Of a DNA stretch of 64,000 nucleotides, positions 53,251 to 61,821 are shown piece by piece. Both the position numbers and the translations under genes were made by a program. Origin of the DNA: Burkholderiaceae bacterium. Its GTDB lineage: Bacteria > Pseudomonadota > Gammaproteobacteria > Burkholderiales > Burkholderiaceae_C. Within the stretch, counting starts at the first letter, position 1, and each line of letters opens with the position of its first letter. Where the stretch lies: assembly GCA_026125795.1 (NCBI GenBank), contig JAHCKM010000002.1, positions 62,001-126,000 of the forward strand, read 5' to 3'. The notes beneath the pieces are model-generated. The model saw only the letters and a list, made by a program, of their open reading frames with translations. It searched no databases and was not told the origin of the DNA.

Positions 53251-56200
53251 GGCGTGGTTTCCCGCTGAGGCGATGGGTCAGAGGTGGTGGAAGTCGTCAC
53301 CTTGGCGATGGGGTAGTCGCTGATGCCAACGGGTGCGGCTGTCATCGGCGTCTGGCGTCCAGCCGTCAAATCGCGAACCGCCTGTGTGACGTAGCCGTCG
53401 AGGCCAACGTGGGTGACGAAGCCCAGCCGCTTGGCATCGGCCAGCCCCTTCAACCCGTCGAGAAGCGCCTTGGTGAAGGCGCCATTGCCCCAGGCGGTGG
53501 ATTCGAGCGACTCCTGCCGCGCGGCGCTTCCGGAGAAGACGATCACGCCCAGCTCCGACTGCGACAGGCCGTTGACCAGACGCGTGGTCTCGCGTGCCTC
53601 GAGCCGGCCGATGGCGCGGCTGGCGTAGCAGGTGTCGACGAAGAACAGCGTGCGGCCGCGCACCGCGGACAACACCTCGCGCAGCTGCGACTCCGACACC
53701 GCGGTGCGCTTGAGGTTGGACTCGCGCATGTCGTGCGGCAGGAAGTAGTAGGTGTCGTTGGCATCGACCACGCCATGGCCGGCGAAGAACAGCACCGCGA
53801 CGTCGTTCGGGCCGGGCGCACGGCGCAGCCACGCCAGTGCCTCGAGCACGGCCGCACGCGTGGCCGCGCCATCGGTGAGCACGCGCGAATGCACCGCCTC
53901 GTAGAAAGCGCCTTCCTGGACGGTGAGCGAGCGCGTGAAGTCGCGCGCGTCCTTCGCTGCCTGCAGCAGGTCGATCGCTGGGTTCGCATAGCGTGACACG
54001 CCCACGGCGACGACGTAAAGCGATGGCCGCGGCCGCTCGCTCAGCGCGGGCGCGCTGCTGCGCACGTCGAACTCGACCGGCATCGAGACGCCGTTCGGCC
54101 CCTTCGCGGCGATCTGCAGCCGCCCAGCGGCGCGGACGAGCTGGATCGACAGCCGCGCCAGCGTTTCGCCGTTGGGCAGCGCCTGCGTGCGCTCGAGCAC
54201 CACCTGCACGGGCCGGCCGTCCAGGCGCGCAGTGAGGATCTGCTCGACGGCCGGCCCTCCTGAGTAGACCTTGACTTCGACCTCGACCGTCGTCGACGCC
54301 ACCTGCGTGGGAGGCGCCTGCGCCAGCGTGAGCGCCGCCGGCACCGCCTGCTCGACGACCACCGGCTGCTGCGATGCGCGCACCTCGCCGACCAGGTCAT
54401 CCTCCCGTGCCTGCGCCTGCGCGAGCCCGATGCGCGCCTCGTCGGCGACGGCGATCGCGCGCGGCACGTCCAGTTGGGTGAGTACCTGATCGATCACGTC
54501 CGGACGCAGAAAGCGCTGTCGCAGGCGCGACGCGCCGTGGTAGTCGGCGCGCTCGCCGCCCGGGCGCGTCACGAGCCAGCCCACCAGGTCCTCCGCGCCC
54601 GGACCGGCGTCGAAGTGCCCGCTGTCGGTCCACAGCACCCAGCGGCCGTCGCGCAGCACGAGCAGCGACAGCAGCGGCATGCCGTCGGCGGCGCGCGTCC
54701 AGCGGATCGTGCCGTCGGACAGGGCCGACACGACCAGCCGGCCATCGGCCGAGACGTGCACCGCGCGCGTCTCCGTCTGCTGCTCGCGGGTCCACTGCGT
54801 GCGGCCATCGGCACCCACGCGGCGCAGCGCGCGGCTGGCGCCCAGCATCACCGCCGAGCGGTCGGGTAGCACGGCCGCCGCGCGCGCCGTTTCGTTGGGC
54901 AGCAGCGGCACCGGGCGGCCGTTCACCGCCGGCGCGGCGCCGTTTGCCGTAGGCGCGGCGCGGTTGCTCACGTCGGTGACGATGAAGCCGGGTCGCACGA
55001 GCGGCGTGGCCGCGGTCACGTCCGGCACCTCGCCGGCGAGCCGGCGACGGTCGAGCGCGAACGATCGCGGGCTCGTTTCGCCGGCGCTCAGCCATTGGAC
55101 GACGCGCGCATCGGCGCTGATGCGCAGGTCGGCGGCATCGATCACGCGCTGCGTACGGCCGTCGCTGCGCGCGACGACGCGATCGCCCTGGACGATGCCC
55201 AGCGTGCCGTCGAAGCTGGCGAACGCCATGCGGCCGTCCGGCAGCGCGGCCAGATCCTGGATCGAGTCGGTGGCGGCGACGAAGCTGCTCACCTCGCCCG
55301 CGGGCCAGGTGATGCGCTTGATCGGGAACTCGCCAAGGCGCGCGTAGCCGGTGCCGCCGGCATAGAGCGCGCTGCCGTCGGACTGCCAGCCGACGGTCAT
55401 CAGATTGCCCTGCTCGACATCGCGGAATTCGAAGATCCGCTCGACCCGGCGCGAGGCCGCATCGACGACGTCGACGATGACGCGCTTGCGCAGCATGCCC
55501 TGGACGCCGCGCTCGTCCCCGCGCGAGAAGTAGCCCACCGCGAGCCAGCGCGCGTCGGGCGAGAACTGGACCGACACCGGGTCGTTGAGCGTGGTCGCGA
55601 CTTCGCCGTCGGGCTCGACGCGGCGTTCGGCACCGACGCGGTAGAAGCGGATGCGCCGGTCGAACGCCGCCACCGCGATGCGCCCTTCGGCCGTGAGCGC
55701 GAGCCCGTAGCTGTCGGCCGGCAGGCGCTGCTCGAACCACAGCGCGCCGTCACGGCCAAACACACGCAGGGCCGGCTCGCGCGCATAGACGGCGGCGATG
55801 AAGCGGCCGTCGGCTGACCAGGCCAGGCGCTTGACGTCGCCCCCGTGCGCATCGAAGGCGCGCTCGAAGCCGCCGCTGGCGCTGTCAAAGATGTGGATCA
55901 AGTGCCGCCCGCCCGGGTTTGCCGAGGTGCCGGCAATGGCGACGCGATCGCTGAGCGGATCGCGCGCGGCGCCATACAGGCGACCGATCTCGCCGCCTTG
56001 CACCGGCACGCGCAGCACGTGGCGTGCGCGCATGCCGTCGAGCTGCCAGACGATTGCAGTCTTGTCGTCGGAGGCGGTGATTGCGGTGCGGCCGGAGGGA
56101 TCGAGGGCGACGCGTCGCAGCGGCCCGACGTGGCTGCCGGTGTTCAGCACCAGCGACGCCTGGGACGGGGTCGCGGACCCGCCGGTCGTCGGCTGCGCGA

Positions 56201-56282
56201 TCGCGGGCAGTCCGGCCACGGCGGCGCAGCCCAGCGCGAGAGCGAGGATCCGGCGCGCTGCGGTCCAGCGGCGTGATGGCAT
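53247..56282 (-). CDS. Caspase-family peptidase with WD40-type N-terminal propeller
   Basis: A 1011-residue protein with a signal peptide (ALALGCAAVAGLPAIAQ, cleavage near residue 29). Residues about 45-580 form WD40-like blades (LDPSGRTAITASDDKTAIVW; FSPDARWLAVGYFSRG; VHVSADGRLVVSALSDGTIRW in part). Residues about 765-990 form a C14 caspase p20-like domain with catalytic H836 (FFAGHGV) and C885 (FVDTCYAS). The signal peptide suggests a periplasmic protease. Divergent from a transmembrane kinase gene and coupled to an Ig-repeat lipoprotein gene. Function unknown; envelope stress sensing or a cell-death-like response is speculation. Confidence 0.9.
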   Translation of the reverse strand: MPSRRWTAARRILALALGCAAVAGLPAIAQPTTGGSATPSQASLVLNTGSHVGPLRRVALDPSGRTAITASDDKTAIVWQLDGMRARHVLRVPVQGGEIGRLYGAARDPLSDRVAIAGTSANPGGRHLIHIFDSASGGFERAFDAHGGDVKRLAWSADGRFIAAVYAREPALRVFGRDGALWFEQRLPADSYGLALTAEGRIAVAAFDRRIRFYRVGAERRVEPDGEVATTLNDPVSVQFSPDARWLAVGYFSRGDERGVQGMLRKRVIVDVVDAASRRVERIFEFRDVEQGNLMTVGWQSDGSALYAGGTGYARLGEFPIKRITWPAGEVSSFVAATDSIQDLAALPDGRMAFASFDGTLGIVQGDRVVARSDGRTQRVIDAADLRISADARVVQWLSAGETSPRSFALDRRRLAGEVPDVTAATPLVRPGFIVTDVSNRAAPTANGAAPAVNGRPVPLLPNETARAAAVLPDRSAVMLGASRALRRVGADGRTQWTREQQTETRAVHVSADGRLVVSALSDGTIRWTRAADGMPLLSLLVLRDGRWVLWTDSGHFDAGPGAEDLVGWLVTRPGGERADYHGASRLRQRFLRPDVIDQVLTQLDVPRAIAVADEARIGLAQAQAREDDLVGEVRASQQPVVVEQAVPAALTLAQAPPTQVASTTVEVEVKVYSGGPAVEQILTARLDGRPVQVVLERTQALPNGETLARLSIQLVRAAGRLQIAAKGPNGVSMPVEFDVRSSAPALSERPRPSLYVVAVGVSRYANPAIDLLQAAKDARDFTRSLTVQEGAFYEAVHSRVLTDGAATRAAVLEALAWLRRAPGPNDVAVLFFAGHGVVDANDTYYFLPHDMRESNLKRTAVSESQLREVLSAVRGRTLFFVDTCYASRAIGRLEARETTRLVNGLSQSELGVIVFSGSAARQESLESTAWGNGAFTKALLDGLKGLADAKRLGFVTHVGLDGYVTQAVRDLTAGRQTPMTAAPVGISDYPIAKVTTSTTSDPSPQRETTP

Positions 56283-56685
56283 CAGAGCTTTCCTCGAGTC
56301 GAAGACGACGAAGCGGCCCGGCCCGCAGGCAGGACGTGCATCACGACCTGGGTTGCAAAGAGGGGCCGCAGAGGTTCAACGATTTCGTCAGTGCACAGGG
56401 TCGGCGTGTCGCAGGAGACATGGAATCCCTACCTCGACGCGAAAGGGCGTCGGCGTTCACCACAAAGGGTGTTGAATCCCTAGCTTGAAGGACGCGCCGG
56501 CGCGTAGTCACGACACTCGCCGCACAAAGCGTGACTGCACGCGTGGCTCGCGCCGCTGCTCGACGCGCTCGAGCGGCATCCACGCGAGTCGCTACGTCCA
56601 CCGCGATATGCGCGCGGCTGCGCATCGACGGGGCCGCGCGGCTGGGGCATGCTTGCGGATTGCTGCCTGGAGGCCCGCCGGACCC
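56283..56685 (+). other. 403-bp divergent intergenic region without a gene
   Basis: It separates the divergent caspase and kinase genes and should hold both promoters, but no convincing -35/-10 pair stands out. Visible are a 6-bp hairpin CGACGC / GCGTCG (56435-56440 and 56447-56452) and a 9-bp direct repeat GAATCCCTA (56423-56431 and 56474-56482). Base composition is less GC-rich around 56340-56500. No open frame here looks coding. Confidence 0.7.
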
Positions 56686-58623
56686 ATGCCGAAGGATTCG
56701 CGTTACACCGACGAGGAGCGGACGATCGTCGACCTGAAGGTCGGCGCAGCACTGCCGTCGGGCTATCGGCTGCAGGAGTTCGTGATCGAAGGCGTGCTGG
56801 GGCTCGGTGGCTTCGGCATCGTCTATCGGGCGCGCGACACGCGGTTGCAGCGCAACGTGGCGCTGAAAGAGTACATGCCGTCCTCGCTGGCCGCGCGCTC
56901 GGCCGACTACAGCGTGACGGCGCTGTCGGACTGGCAGCGCGAGACCTTTGCCACCGGGTTGCGCAGCTTCGTCAACGAGGCGCAGCTGCTGGCGTCGTTC
57001 GACCATCCGTCGCTGGTGAAGGTGCATCGCTTCTGGGAAGAGAACGGTACCGCCTACATGGTGATGCCGTTGTACAAGGGCGTCACGCTGAAGCGCTGGT
57101 TGCGCGAGAACGGCCCGTTGCCCGACCAGGCGTGGCTGCTGGCGCTGGTGATGCCGTTGATCGACGCGCTGGAGCAGCTGCACAACGCCGATCCGTGCTG
57201 CCTGCATCGCGATGTGGCGCCAGACAACGTGCTGCTGCTCGAGTCGTCTCGTGGCGATGCATCGTCGCCGCAGGCGCTGCGGCCGCTGCTGCTCGACTTT
57301 GGGGCCGCGCGCCGCGTGATCGGCGACATGACCCACACGTTGACGGTGTTCCTGAAACCCGGCTATGCGCCGATCGAGCAGTACGGCGATTCGATCACGT
57401 CGCGGCAAGGCCCATGGACCGACGTGTATGCCCTGAGCGCGGTGCTGTATGCCTGCATCACCGGCCACGCGCCGGTGGCCTCGGTGGATCGCGTGCTCCA
57501 CGACGATTTGACGTCGGCGGCCGTTGCCGGCGCCGGCCGGTATACACCGGGATTTCTCGCGGCGATCGACGCCGGCCTGAGTGTGCGGCCCGAGGGGCGC
57601 CCGGCTTCGATGGCGGAGTTCCGGCGCTGCTTCGTGGCCGATGTGCCGGTGCTCAGTCCGCTCGCCGACGGGATCGGCCTCGGGTCGACGCCATCGGAGG
57701 CTGCGAGCAAGTCGACTCAGGTGCGTCTGAAGGCCCCCAGGGCCGGACCGCGGCCCGGCCCGCCCCCCGTGGGGGTCAAGGAACTCGGGAGCGGCCCTTC
57801 GTTCCTTGAGGGCGAGCCGGCAGCCGCTGCTGCCTACCATGCAACCCGCGTCGTGCCGCCGCCGCGCATCACGCACCGGGGCCGCTGGGCCGTGGCGGCC
57901 GTATCGCTCGCGGTGATCGCGGCTGTGGGCTGGTGGGTACAGCGGCCGGCTGCGACGGTGCCGCCGCCGCTCGCGGGCGGCACGAGCGGCACGCAAACAT
58001 CGGGTGGCCAGACGACGACGCTTCCGACCGAGACCGCGGCAGCAACACAAATGCCATCCGGCGGCGCCGCAGCGCCCTCCGCGCCGCCGTTCGGTGTGCT
58101 CGCAGCGCTGCAGGACATCGTCGAGCGCGCGGACGCGAGCATCCGCGTGGGCGCGAGCGTCGACAAGCTCACGCTGGTGATCGGCAAGGACTCGATGCGC
58201 TTTCGAGTCAAGTCCAGCGAGCCGGGCTACGTGTACGTGTTCACTGGCGGCACCGACAAGCGGCACTTCAATCTCTTGTTTCCGAACCGGCTCGACAAGG
58301 CTCACCGCATCGAGGCCAACATCGAGTTGGCGCTGCCGCGCCCAAGCTGGGAGATCGTTGCCAGCGGACCGCCCGGCACCAATCACCTGGTGGTGCTGGT
58401 GTCGCGCCACGAACGCAACCTGAGCCAGGCGGGCCTGCGGCAGACCGACGAGCCGATTCCGGAATTCGATCTGGTGCAGGCCGAGCAACTGTGGAAAGCC
58501 AAGGCTGACGGCCCCAACCCGTTCGTCGGTGAACCGGTCTGTGAGCCGACGGTTGCCTGTTCAGCCGCCTACGGGGCGACGATGCTGGTCGTCGACGAAA
58601 CCGCGGCATCCGCGCGCAAGTGA
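56686..58623 (+). CDS. Transmembrane Ser/Thr protein kinase with DUF4384 domain
   Basis: A 645-residue protein from the ATG at 56686 (GGAGG about 12 bases upstream). Residues about 27-330 form a Hanks-type kinase: glycine loop LGLGGFGIVY (38-47), K61 in ALKEYMP, catalytic HRDVAPDN (D176) and DFGAAR (D204), all intact. A linker at about 349-377 is encoded by an interspersed-repeat-like hairpin. One membrane segment lies at about 395-413, then a Thr/Ser/Gly linker. A DUF4384-type domain follows at about 480-600 (SSEPGYVYVF; HFNLLFPNR). The kinase faces the cytoplasm and DUF4384 the periplasm. Divergent from the caspase gene and convergent with the OmpA-like gene. Confidence 0.93.
   Translation: MPKDSRYTDEERTIVDLKVGAALPSGYRLQEFVIEGVLGLGGFGIVYRARDTRLQRNVALKEYMPSSLAARSADYSVTALSDWQRETFATGLRSFVNEAQLLASFDHPSLVKVHRFWEENGTAYMVMPLYKGVTLKRWLRENGPLPDQAWLLALVMPLIDALEQLHNADPCCLHRDVAPDNVLLLESSRGDASSPQALRPLLLDFGAARRVIGDMTHTLTVFLKPGYAPIEQYGDSITSRQGPWTDVYALSAVLYACITGHAPVASVDRVLHDDLTSAAVAGAGRYTPGFLAAIDAGLSVRPEGRPASMAEFRRCFVADVPVLSPLADGIGLGSTPSEAASKSTQVRLKAPRAGPRPGPPPVGVKELGSGPSFLEGEPAAAAAYHATRVVPPPRITHRGRWAVAAVSLAVIAAVGWWVQRPAATVPPPLAGGTSGTQTSGGQTTTLPTETAAATQMPSGGAAAPSAPPFGVLAALQDIVERADASIRVGASVDKLTLVIGKDSMRFRVKSSEPGYVYVFTGGTDKRHFNLLFPNRLDKAHRIEANIELALPRPSWEIVASGPPGTNHLVVLVSRHERNLSQAGLRQTDEPIPEFDLVQAEQLWKAKADGPNPFVGEPVCEPTVACSAAYGATMLVVDETAASARK
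57731..57813 (+). repeat. Interspersed-repeat-like hairpin element inside the kinase gene
   Basis: CCCCC / GGGGG around 57763-57775 and an 8-bp stem CAAGGAAC (57777-57784) / GTTCCTTG (57801-57808). It resembles the intergenic hairpin repeats at 10598 and 41284 but lies in frame within the kinase linker, encoding a Pro/Gly-rich stretch (KAPRAGPRPGPPPVGVKELG). Confidence 0.6.
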
Positions 58624-58628
58624 ACGTG

Positions 58629-58648
58629 GCCGGCCGAAAGGCCGGCTT
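58629..58648 (+). terminator. Hairpin terminator between convergent genes
   Basis: Stem GCCGGCC / GGCCGGC (58629-58646, GAAA loop) followed by TT, only five bases after the kinase stop and before the convergent OmpA-like gene. Confidence 0.7.
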
Positions 58649-58651
58649 GCA

Positions 58652-59266
58652 TCAGTGCACGTTCGTGATGAGCGTGACGCGCCGGTTTTCCGGCGCGGCC
58701 GGCACCGCGCGGTTCAGCACCTCGCGATCGCCCTTGCCTTCCGGGATCAACCGCATCGGGTCGATGCCGTGCTCGCTGACGAGGTATGAGCGCACGCTGC
58801 CGGCCCGTTGCTGCGACAACACCAGGTTCGCGGCCGCGTCGCCGCGCGGATCCGCGTGCCCTTCGACGATGAATCTGTACGAGGCCAGGCGTGCGTTCTT
58901 CAGCGCGGCGCCGACCACGTCGAGCTGTTGTTTGGCGTCGTCGGTCAGCTCCGACGAACTGGTGCGAAACGTGATCAGCAGCGACGCGCTCGGCCGCGTC
59001 GCGTCCAGCGCTGCCGGGATGGTGGCCGCCGCAGCCTGGACGCGCAAGTTGCGCTTGCGCACGCCATCGAGGTCCGGTGTCAGCGCTTGGAGCAGGCGCT
59101 CCTCGTTGACCTGCGTGCCGGTCAGCACCTCGGTGGCGGCCTGGGCGTTCGCCATCGGCCCGTGCGTGCCGGCCACCCAGGCGACCGCCAGCAGCAGGCC
59201 GTAGGCGGTCGCGCGCCCGATGGGCCGACGTCGCTCGATGTCGCTGAAACGGGATGCGTCCATCAC
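58652..59266 (-). CDS. OmpA-family protein
   Basis: A 204-residue protein with an N-terminal hydrophobic segment (AYGLLLAVAWVAG, about residues 21-33) and possible signal cleavage near ANAQA. Residues about 92-204 form an OmpA C-terminal-like peptidoglycan-binding domain: LITFRTSSSELTDDAKQQL, VEGHADPRGDAAANLVLS with the conserved Asp, QQRAGSVRSYL and NRRVTLI. It lies convergent to the kinase gene with a shared terminator. It may anchor an envelope component related to the kinase and caspase genes, which is inference from position only. Confidence 0.9.
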   Translation of the reverse strand: MMDASRFSDIERRRPIGRATAYGLLLAVAWVAGTHGPMANAQAATEVLTGTQVNEERLLQALTPDLDGVRKRNLRVQAAAATIPAALDATRPSASLLITFRTSSSELTDDAKQQLDVVGAALKNARLASYRFIVEGHADPRGDAAANLVLSQQRAGSVRSYLVSEHGIDPMRLIPEGKGDREVLNRAVPAAPENRRVTLITNVH

Positions 59267-59436
59267 AGGCTCCTTCGTGATCCCGATGAGTGATCGATGC
59301 TACTGCGCAGGTTCAAAACGAATCGATCCCACACACTGCGATCGCGGGTTCGATTCTTGGGGGGTTGCCGGCCGTCAGCCGACGGCCGCCCGATTCACGC
59401 CGGTGGCACGAGCCCGGGCTGAGTGGACCCGGGGCC

Positions 59437-60234
59437 TCAGTCGGCTCGGGAGCGGCCCAGCGCCGACTGAGGCAAGGCCTGGCTGCGCAACGCAGCGCAG
59501 ACGCTGCATCCCGGCTGCCTCGCCAGCCGCATCTCGCTCCACTGCATGTTGCGCGCGTCGAGCATCTGCAGACGGCCGGCCAGCGATTCACCGACCCCGG
59601 CGAGCAGCTTCAGCGCCTCGGCGGCCTGCACGGTGCCGATGATGCCGACCAGCGGCGCGAACACGCCCATCGTCGAGCACTGCACCTCCTCGAACGCCGC
59701 CTCCGGCGGGAACACGCAGGCGTAGCAGGGGCAGGCCGGGTCGCGCGAGTCGTACACCGAGATCTGGCCGTCGAAGCGGATCGCCGCGCCGGCCACCAGC
59801 GGCACGCGGTGGCGAACGCACGCGGCGTTCACCGCATGGCGCGTGGCGAAGTTGTCGCTGCAATCGAGCACCACGTCGGCCTCGGCCACCCACTGCGCGA
59901 GCGTGTCGGGTTCGCCACGCTGCACGCGCGTGTGCACCTGCACGTCGGGGTTGATCGCGGCGATCGCGTCGCGGGCCGACTCGGCCTTGGGTGCGCCGAC
60001 GCGGGCGAGGTTGTGCGCAATCTGGCGCTGCAGGTTGGTCAGATCAACGCGATCGTGGTCAACCAGCGTGATGCGGCCGACGCCGGCGCTGCCGAGGTAC
60101 AGCGCCGCCGGCGATCCGAGCCCGCCGGCGCCCACGATCAATGCCCGCGAGCGCAGCAGCCGCTGCTGGCCCTCGATGCCGATCTCGTCGAGCAGGATGT
60201 GGCGCGAGTAACGCAGCAGCTGTGCGTCGTCCAT
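59437..60234 (-). CDS. moeB: MoeB/ThiF/HesA-family adenylyltransferase
   Basis: A 265-residue E1-like enzyme from the ATG at 60234 (MDDAQLLRYSRHILLDEIG, the usual MoeB start; an ATG at 60246 is possible). ATP-binding motif GAGGLGSPAA (about residues 38-47), DCSDNFATR (about 129) and two zinc CxxC pairs (CPCYAC and CSVC) are present. It adenylates the C-terminal Gly of MoaD- or ThiS-type carriers for molybdopterin or thiamine synthesis. In many betaproteobacteria it lies near ctpA; here a gene on the opposite strand separates them. Confidence 0.92.
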   Translation of the reverse strand: MDDAQLLRYSRHILLDEIGIEGQQRLLRSRALIVGAGGLGSPAALYLGSAGVGRITLVDHDRVDLTNLQRQIAHNLARVGAPKAESARDAIAAINPDVQVHTRVQRGEPDTLAQWVAEADVVLDCSDNFATRHAVNAACVRHRVPLVAGAAIRFDGQISVYDSRDPACPCYACVFPPEAAFEEVQCSTMGVFAPLVGIIGTVQAAEALKLLAGVGESLAGRLQMLDARNMQWSEMRLARQPGCSVCAALRSQALPQSALGRSRAD

Positions 60235-60282
60235 GCGCTCGAGCATAACGTGACGTGCGATGCCTATCATTGGCACCTCGCG

Positions 60283-61743
60283 ATGACTGCATCCGGCCCT
60301 CTGTTCGAACGCTGGCGCGACCTCGTGCTCGCCAGCGTGCCGGTGCTCGTGTCGGAGTCGGTGCAGCATGCGCTTGAGAAGCTGCAAGGATCTTCAATGA
60401 CCAACGCGGTGGCGGGGGATCGCCAACAGACGGCATTGCTGCTGCCGGCGCTGCGACCCGGCCCGCACGGTCTCGTGGTGGCGCTGTCGGTTGCGTTGCG
60501 ACAGCAGCTGCGCGATGAGTTCGCGCGCGACCAAACAATGGAGCCGGCAGCCGGCGACGCGGCGCTGCCATCGGTGCCGATCGATCAGCTGACGCTGGTG
60601 GACGACCAGCAGATCGAGGAGGACATCGAGGTCGCGCGCGTCATCCAGCTCGTCGACACCGCGGCCGAGGCCGACTTGCGCGAACTTCGAGCGTTGTGCG
60701 CCACCGCGGTGGGCGCCAAGTCGGTGCAGCCTGAGGTCGTGCCGCTGCGCCCCGAAGTCGTGGCGCGCGCGTTGAGCCGCAGCTTGCAGGCGATCGGCGC
60801 CGCGCGGCCGACGCGGCTGCTCGCGTTGCGCGTGGTCGGCCAGGCGCTGGCCGATCGTATGGTGGCGTTGACGCGTGAGCATGCGCGACAGCTGCGGCGT
60901 TGGGGCGTCGAACCGCTGCCCTACCAACTGCGCATCGCGCCCGGGTTGGAGCGCAGCGCCCCCGACGAAGCGGCGCTACGCCGCCTGATCGGCAAGCTCG
61001 CGAGCTCCGGCACTCCGGCGGATCGGTGGCTGCCGCGCTTGCTGGCGCAGGTGGCCGACCAATCGGCGCTCGATGCGAGCATGCGCCTGGTGCTGCAGCG
61101 CCTGGCCGCGCCGGCGTTGCGTGCGGCCAAGGCCAACGCAGCCGCACTGACATCGTTCGATCACCCGTTGTGGCGCCTGGTCGACCGCCTCGCCGCCGTG
61201 GGCTCATCGCACACCGGCAGCGCCGCGGCCCGTCTGGCGGCGCACCTGGAACCAGCGCTGGTCCGGCTCGAGCACGGCACCGATGTGTCGGCCGCGGCCT
61301 TCGAAGGCGCGTTGGCCGACGTCGATGCGCTCGTCACCGGACTGGCCGACTCGCAGCTGGCCAGCGCCGGGATCGAGATCACACGGCCGGCCCCGGCCGA
61401 GCCGGGCTCGCTGCCGACCGATTGGGGCGGCGAGGGCAGCCTGCCCACCGTGCCGATGGAGCTGCCGGGGCAGCGCGGCGCCGAGGATCCGCACAAGGCC
61501 TGGGTTGAAGCGATGCGCGAGGGTGATCGGGTGCGCATCTTCCTGCACGCACGCTGGCTCACGGCGCTGGTCTCGGGGCGCAGCAGCGGCCATGTGCTCC
61601 TGGCCACACGCGACGGCCAGCCGCTGCAGACGATCGGCCGAGCCGCGCTGTACCGGCTGCACGAGTCCGGGCTCGCCACCACGATCCAGTCCTCGGCGCC
61701 GGTGCGCGACGCCGTGCAGACGCTGACGCTGTCGCTGGAGTGA
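60283..61743 (+). CDS. DUF1631-like protein
   Basis: A 486-residue, mostly helical, Ala/Leu/Arg-rich soluble protein from the ATG at 60283. The C-terminal 70 residues (WVEAMREGDRVRIFLHARWL, LLATRDGQPLQTIGRAALYR) resemble the end of DUF1631 proteins, which are normally longer (700 or more). The preceding region contains long helices and no catalytic motif that I recognise. It is transcribed divergently from moeB with a 48-bp gap and converges on ctpA with a bidirectional terminator. Family call moderately sure, function unknown. Confidence 0.75.
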   Translation: MTASGPLFERWRDLVLASVPVLVSESVQHALEKLQGSSMTNAVAGDRQQTALLLPALRPGPHGLVVALSVALRQQLRDEFARDQTMEPAAGDAALPSVPIDQLTLVDDQQIEEDIEVARVIQLVDTAAEADLRELRALCATAVGAKSVQPEVVPLRPEVVARALSRSLQAIGAARPTRLLALRVVGQALADRMVALTREHARQLRRWGVEPLPYQLRIAPGLERSAPDEAALRRLIGKLASSGTPADRWLPRLLAQVADQSALDASMRLVLQRLAAPALRAAKANAAALTSFDHPLWRLVDRLAAVGSSHTGSAAARLAAHLEPALVRLEHGTDVSAAAFEGALADVDALVTGLADSQLASAGIEITRPAPAEPGSLPTDWGGEGSLPTVPMELPGQRGAEDPHKAWVEAMREGDRVRIFLHARWLTALVSGRSSGHVLLATRDGQPLQTIGRAALYRLHESGLATTIQSSAPVRDAVQTLTLSLE

Positions 61744-61767
61744 AAAAGGATCCGTGAAAAGGGGAAG

Positions 61768-61816
61768 AAAAAGGGTCCGCGTTGCGGACCCTTTCAGCTT
61801 CTACGCCCTTCGGGCG
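61768..61816. terminator. Bidirectional terminator between convergent genes
   Basis: Perfect 11-bp stem AAAGGGTCCGC / GCGGACCCTTT (61770-61780 and 61784-61794). On the minus strand it is followed by TTTTTCTT, a good T-tract for ctpA. A second small hairpin CGCCC-TTC-GGGCG (61804-61816) lies nearer the ctpA stop. Confidence 0.85.
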
Positions 61817-61821
61817 CCTGC

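Noticed and set aside
56420-56485. GAATCCCTA direct repeat as a remnant CRISPR
   Set aside because: Only two 9-bp copies exist, without repeat-length units, regular spacers or cas genes.
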